Below, in pieces: positions 62,678 through 64,000 of a DNA stretch of 64,000 bases; the first letter of the stretch is position 1; each line of letters starts with the position of its first letter. Where the stretch lies: NCBI RefSeq assembly GCF_023015865.1, contig NZ_JALKBC010000017.1, positions 1-64,000 of the forward strand, written 5' to 3'. The position numbers and the translations under genes were made by a program. This DNA is from Arenibacter sp. F26102 (lineage in GTDB: Bacteria; Bacteroidota; Bacteroidia; Flavobacteriales; Flavobacteriaceae). The notes beneath the pieces were generated by a model that had not been told where the DNA came from, made no database searches, and saw only the letters and a program-made list of their open reading frames with translations.

Positions 62678-63643
62678 ATGCGAAAGGCCATATTCCTCAT
62701 TTTTCTCCCAATTATTATTTTTTGCAGTTGTGAGGGTAGCGATAAAGTGGCCGATGAGGTCGCTAAAATAAATGTAGATTTAAAGGTTTTTAGGTTCGAC
62801 AGGGAGTTTGCCCAAGCACAGCCTAAGGATATACCTTTTTTGAAAAAAGAATACCCTTATCTTTTTCCTGTCCATTATTCTGATAGCATCTGGATTGCTA
62901 AATTACAGGACACTGTGCAGATAGAAGTTCTTGATGAAGTTGGCAAATCTTTCCCCGGCTTTGATAAGGAACAGGAAAATCTTGAACTTTTGTTTAAGCA
63001 TATTAGGTATTATTTTCCTAATTATAAAGTCCCTAAGGTGGTTACAGTGACTTCGGATGTGGATTATAACAATAGAATTATTCTTACGGATAGCTTACTT
63101 CTTATTGGTCTTGATAATTATTTAGGAGCATCCCATAAGTTTTATCAAGGTATTTCCAAATATATTGCCAATGATTTGGATGAGCAATATATGATACGTG
63201 ACATTGCAAGTGCGTTTGCTAAGACCGTGGTGCCCTCACCTCGGGACCGTACCTTTTTATCACAACTTATTTACTATGGCAAAGAGCTGTATTTAATGGA
63301 AAAGCTTATGCCTCAAAATACCGATGCCGTAACTATGGGCTATGCCCCTGATGAACTGGAATGGGCCAATGCAAATGAGGAACAGATTTGGCGGTATTTT
63401 ATTGAGCGCGAATTATTGTATAGTACCAATAGTAAATTGGGGCCGCGTTTTTTAGATCCAGCTCCTTTTTCAAAATTTGAATTGGAACTTGATAATGAGT
63501 CACCAGGTAAAATTGGGAGATATTTAGGTTGGCAAATAGTAAAGGCATTTATGGATAATAATAATATCACATTACAGGAAATGTTAACTGTGCCGGAAGA
63601 AGAGCTGTTTAAAAGATCGGGATATAAACCCAGAAAGCTATAA
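62678..63643 (+). CDS. gldB: gliding motility lipoprotein GldB
   Basis: 321 aa; MRKAIFLIFLPIIIFCS-C18 is a lipoprotein signal. The body matches GldB: VDLKVFRFDREFAQAQ near the start, and ERELLYSTNSKLGPRFLDPA and NESPGKIGRYLGWQIVKAFM near the end. Required for gliding and spreading in Flavobacterium; biochemical role unknown. 27 bp before gldC. Confidence 0.9.
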   Translation: MRKAIFLIFLPIIIFCSCEGSDKVADEVAKINVDLKVFRFDREFAQAQPKDIPFLKKEYPYLFPVHYSDSIWIAKLQDTVQIEVLDEVGKSFPGFDKEQENLELLFKHIRYYFPNYKVPKVVTVTSDVDYNNRIILTDSLLLIGLDNYLGASHKFYQGISKYIANDLDEQYMIRDIASAFAKTVVPSPRDRTFLSQLIYYGKELYLMEKLMPQNTDAVTMGYAPDELEWANANEEQIWRYFIERELLYSTNSKLGPRFLDPAPFSKFELELDNESPGKIGRYLGWQIVKAFMDNNNITLQEMLTVPEEELFKRSGYKPRKL

Positions 63644-63670
63644 AAGATCAAACATATCAAAAATAAAATA

Positions 63671-64000
63671 ATGGCGAAACTACATACATCAGAAATTACG
63701 TTAAAGGTTGGATTGGATGAAAATAGGGTTCCTGAGGAATTAACGTGGTCTGCCCAAGATGGCGGTATAGATAATGAAAAAGCCAAGGCAATGTTATTGT
63801 CTGTTTGGGATAGTGAAAACCAGGAATCTCTGAAGATTGATTTATGGACCAAAGATATGCCCGTTGATGAAATGAAAATTTTCTTTCATCAGACATTGGT
63901 TTCCTTGTCCGATACCTTTATGAAGGCAACACAAGATGAAAAAATGACAGCAACCATGAAAGATTTCTGCGATTATTTTGCCGAAAAACTTGAGTTGAAA
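63671..64000 (+). CDS. gldC: gliding motility protein GldC, 3' end at or past window edge
   Basis: 110 codons from ATG at 63671 with no stop before the window ends; GldC is normally about 110-115 aa, so only the last residues and stop are missing. Begins MAKLHTSEITLKVGLDENRV and has IDLWTKDMPVDEMKIFFHQT. Follows gldB as in Flavobacterium johnsoniae; small cytoplasmic accessory of gliding. Confidence 0.9.
   Translation, partial: MAKLHTSEITLKVGLDENRVPEELTWSAQDGGIDNEKAKAMLLSVWDSENQESLKIDLWTKDMPVDEMKIFFHQTLVSLSDTFMKATQDEKMTATMKDFCDYFAEKLELK

Overview
The window is a 64 kb piece of a chromosome from the Bacteroidota, almost certainly a (probably marine) member of the Flavobacteriaceae. The reasons are the gliding genes gldA, gldB and gldC, the promoter pattern TTG-N19/21-TAnnTTTG, a folK-deoxynucleoside kinase fusion, a DAHP synthase-chorismate mutase fusion, a DUF6089-uppS-bamA-ompH-ompH cluster, AT-rich DNA and frequent TTG or GTG starts. 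The genus cannot be fixed from the sequence alone.

Layout. 1-3.0 kb: the end of a prophage or prophage remnant (3'-part of a tail tape measure gene, a terminator, then a putative AbiC-like abortive-infection gene) lying against the 3' side of a tRNA-Leu gene. 3.0-3.4 kb: tRNA-Leu(UAA), a broken tRNA-Gly copy carrying a palindromic repeat, and tRNA-Gly(GCC). 3.5-16.3 kb: housekeeping and envelope genes (mutS, a SpoU-type methyltransferase, folK-dnk, sppA, an OmpA-family protein, a queuosine-precursor transporter, an AsmA-like protein), with a likely small structured RNA behind folK-dnk. 16.4-22.8 kb: a light and pigment region: a CarH/LitR-like B12-binding MerR regulator, a FAS1 lipoprotein with three nearly identical 474-bp repeats, crtB, crtZ and a photolyase. 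22.9-31.6 kb: DUF2797, GH3, clpX-clpP-tig and pdxJ. 31.9-39.3 kb: CBS protein, nadK, and the outer-membrane assembly cluster DUF6089-uppS-bamA-ompH-ompH. 39.3-40.0 kb: a 0.7 kb structured gap. 40.0-45.7 kb: esterase, sulfurtransferase, a molybdate transport operon (modA-TOBE-modB-modC) and gldA. 45.9-50.3 kb: an aromatic amino acid operon (pheA, aminotransferase, tyrA, DAHP synthase-chorismate mutase) preceded by a short Phe/Tyr/Trp-rich leader peptide and an attenuator. 50.5-62.6 kb: DUF2807, rsgA-dtd-mazG, aroA, queA, rlmN, a polyprenyl synthase, dnaG, an atypical LuxR-type response regulator and nadE. 62.7-64.0 kb: gldB and gldC, the latter running to the window edge.

How the parts fit. 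The CarH-like regulator is divergent from the FAS1 gene, and four TGTCTAA motifs lie between them, one on the FAS1 promoter. This suggests B12- and perhaps light-dependent control of an adhesin, with pigment and DNA repair genes next door. The aromatic operon carries the window's clearest undescribed-looking regulatory device, a classical ribosome-mediated attenuator. aroA (shikimate pathway) lies 3.5 kb further on. queA and the YhhQ-type transporter both belong to queuosine supply. gldA and gldBC are parts of the gliding/type IX secretion lifestyle.

Protein-level oddities worth keeping: DnaG lacks all four zinc ligands, the LuxR-type regulator has Glu instead of the phosphoacceptor Asp, and one alpha/beta hydrolase has Gly in place of its nucleophile. 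All calls rest on reading the sequence; no database search was run.
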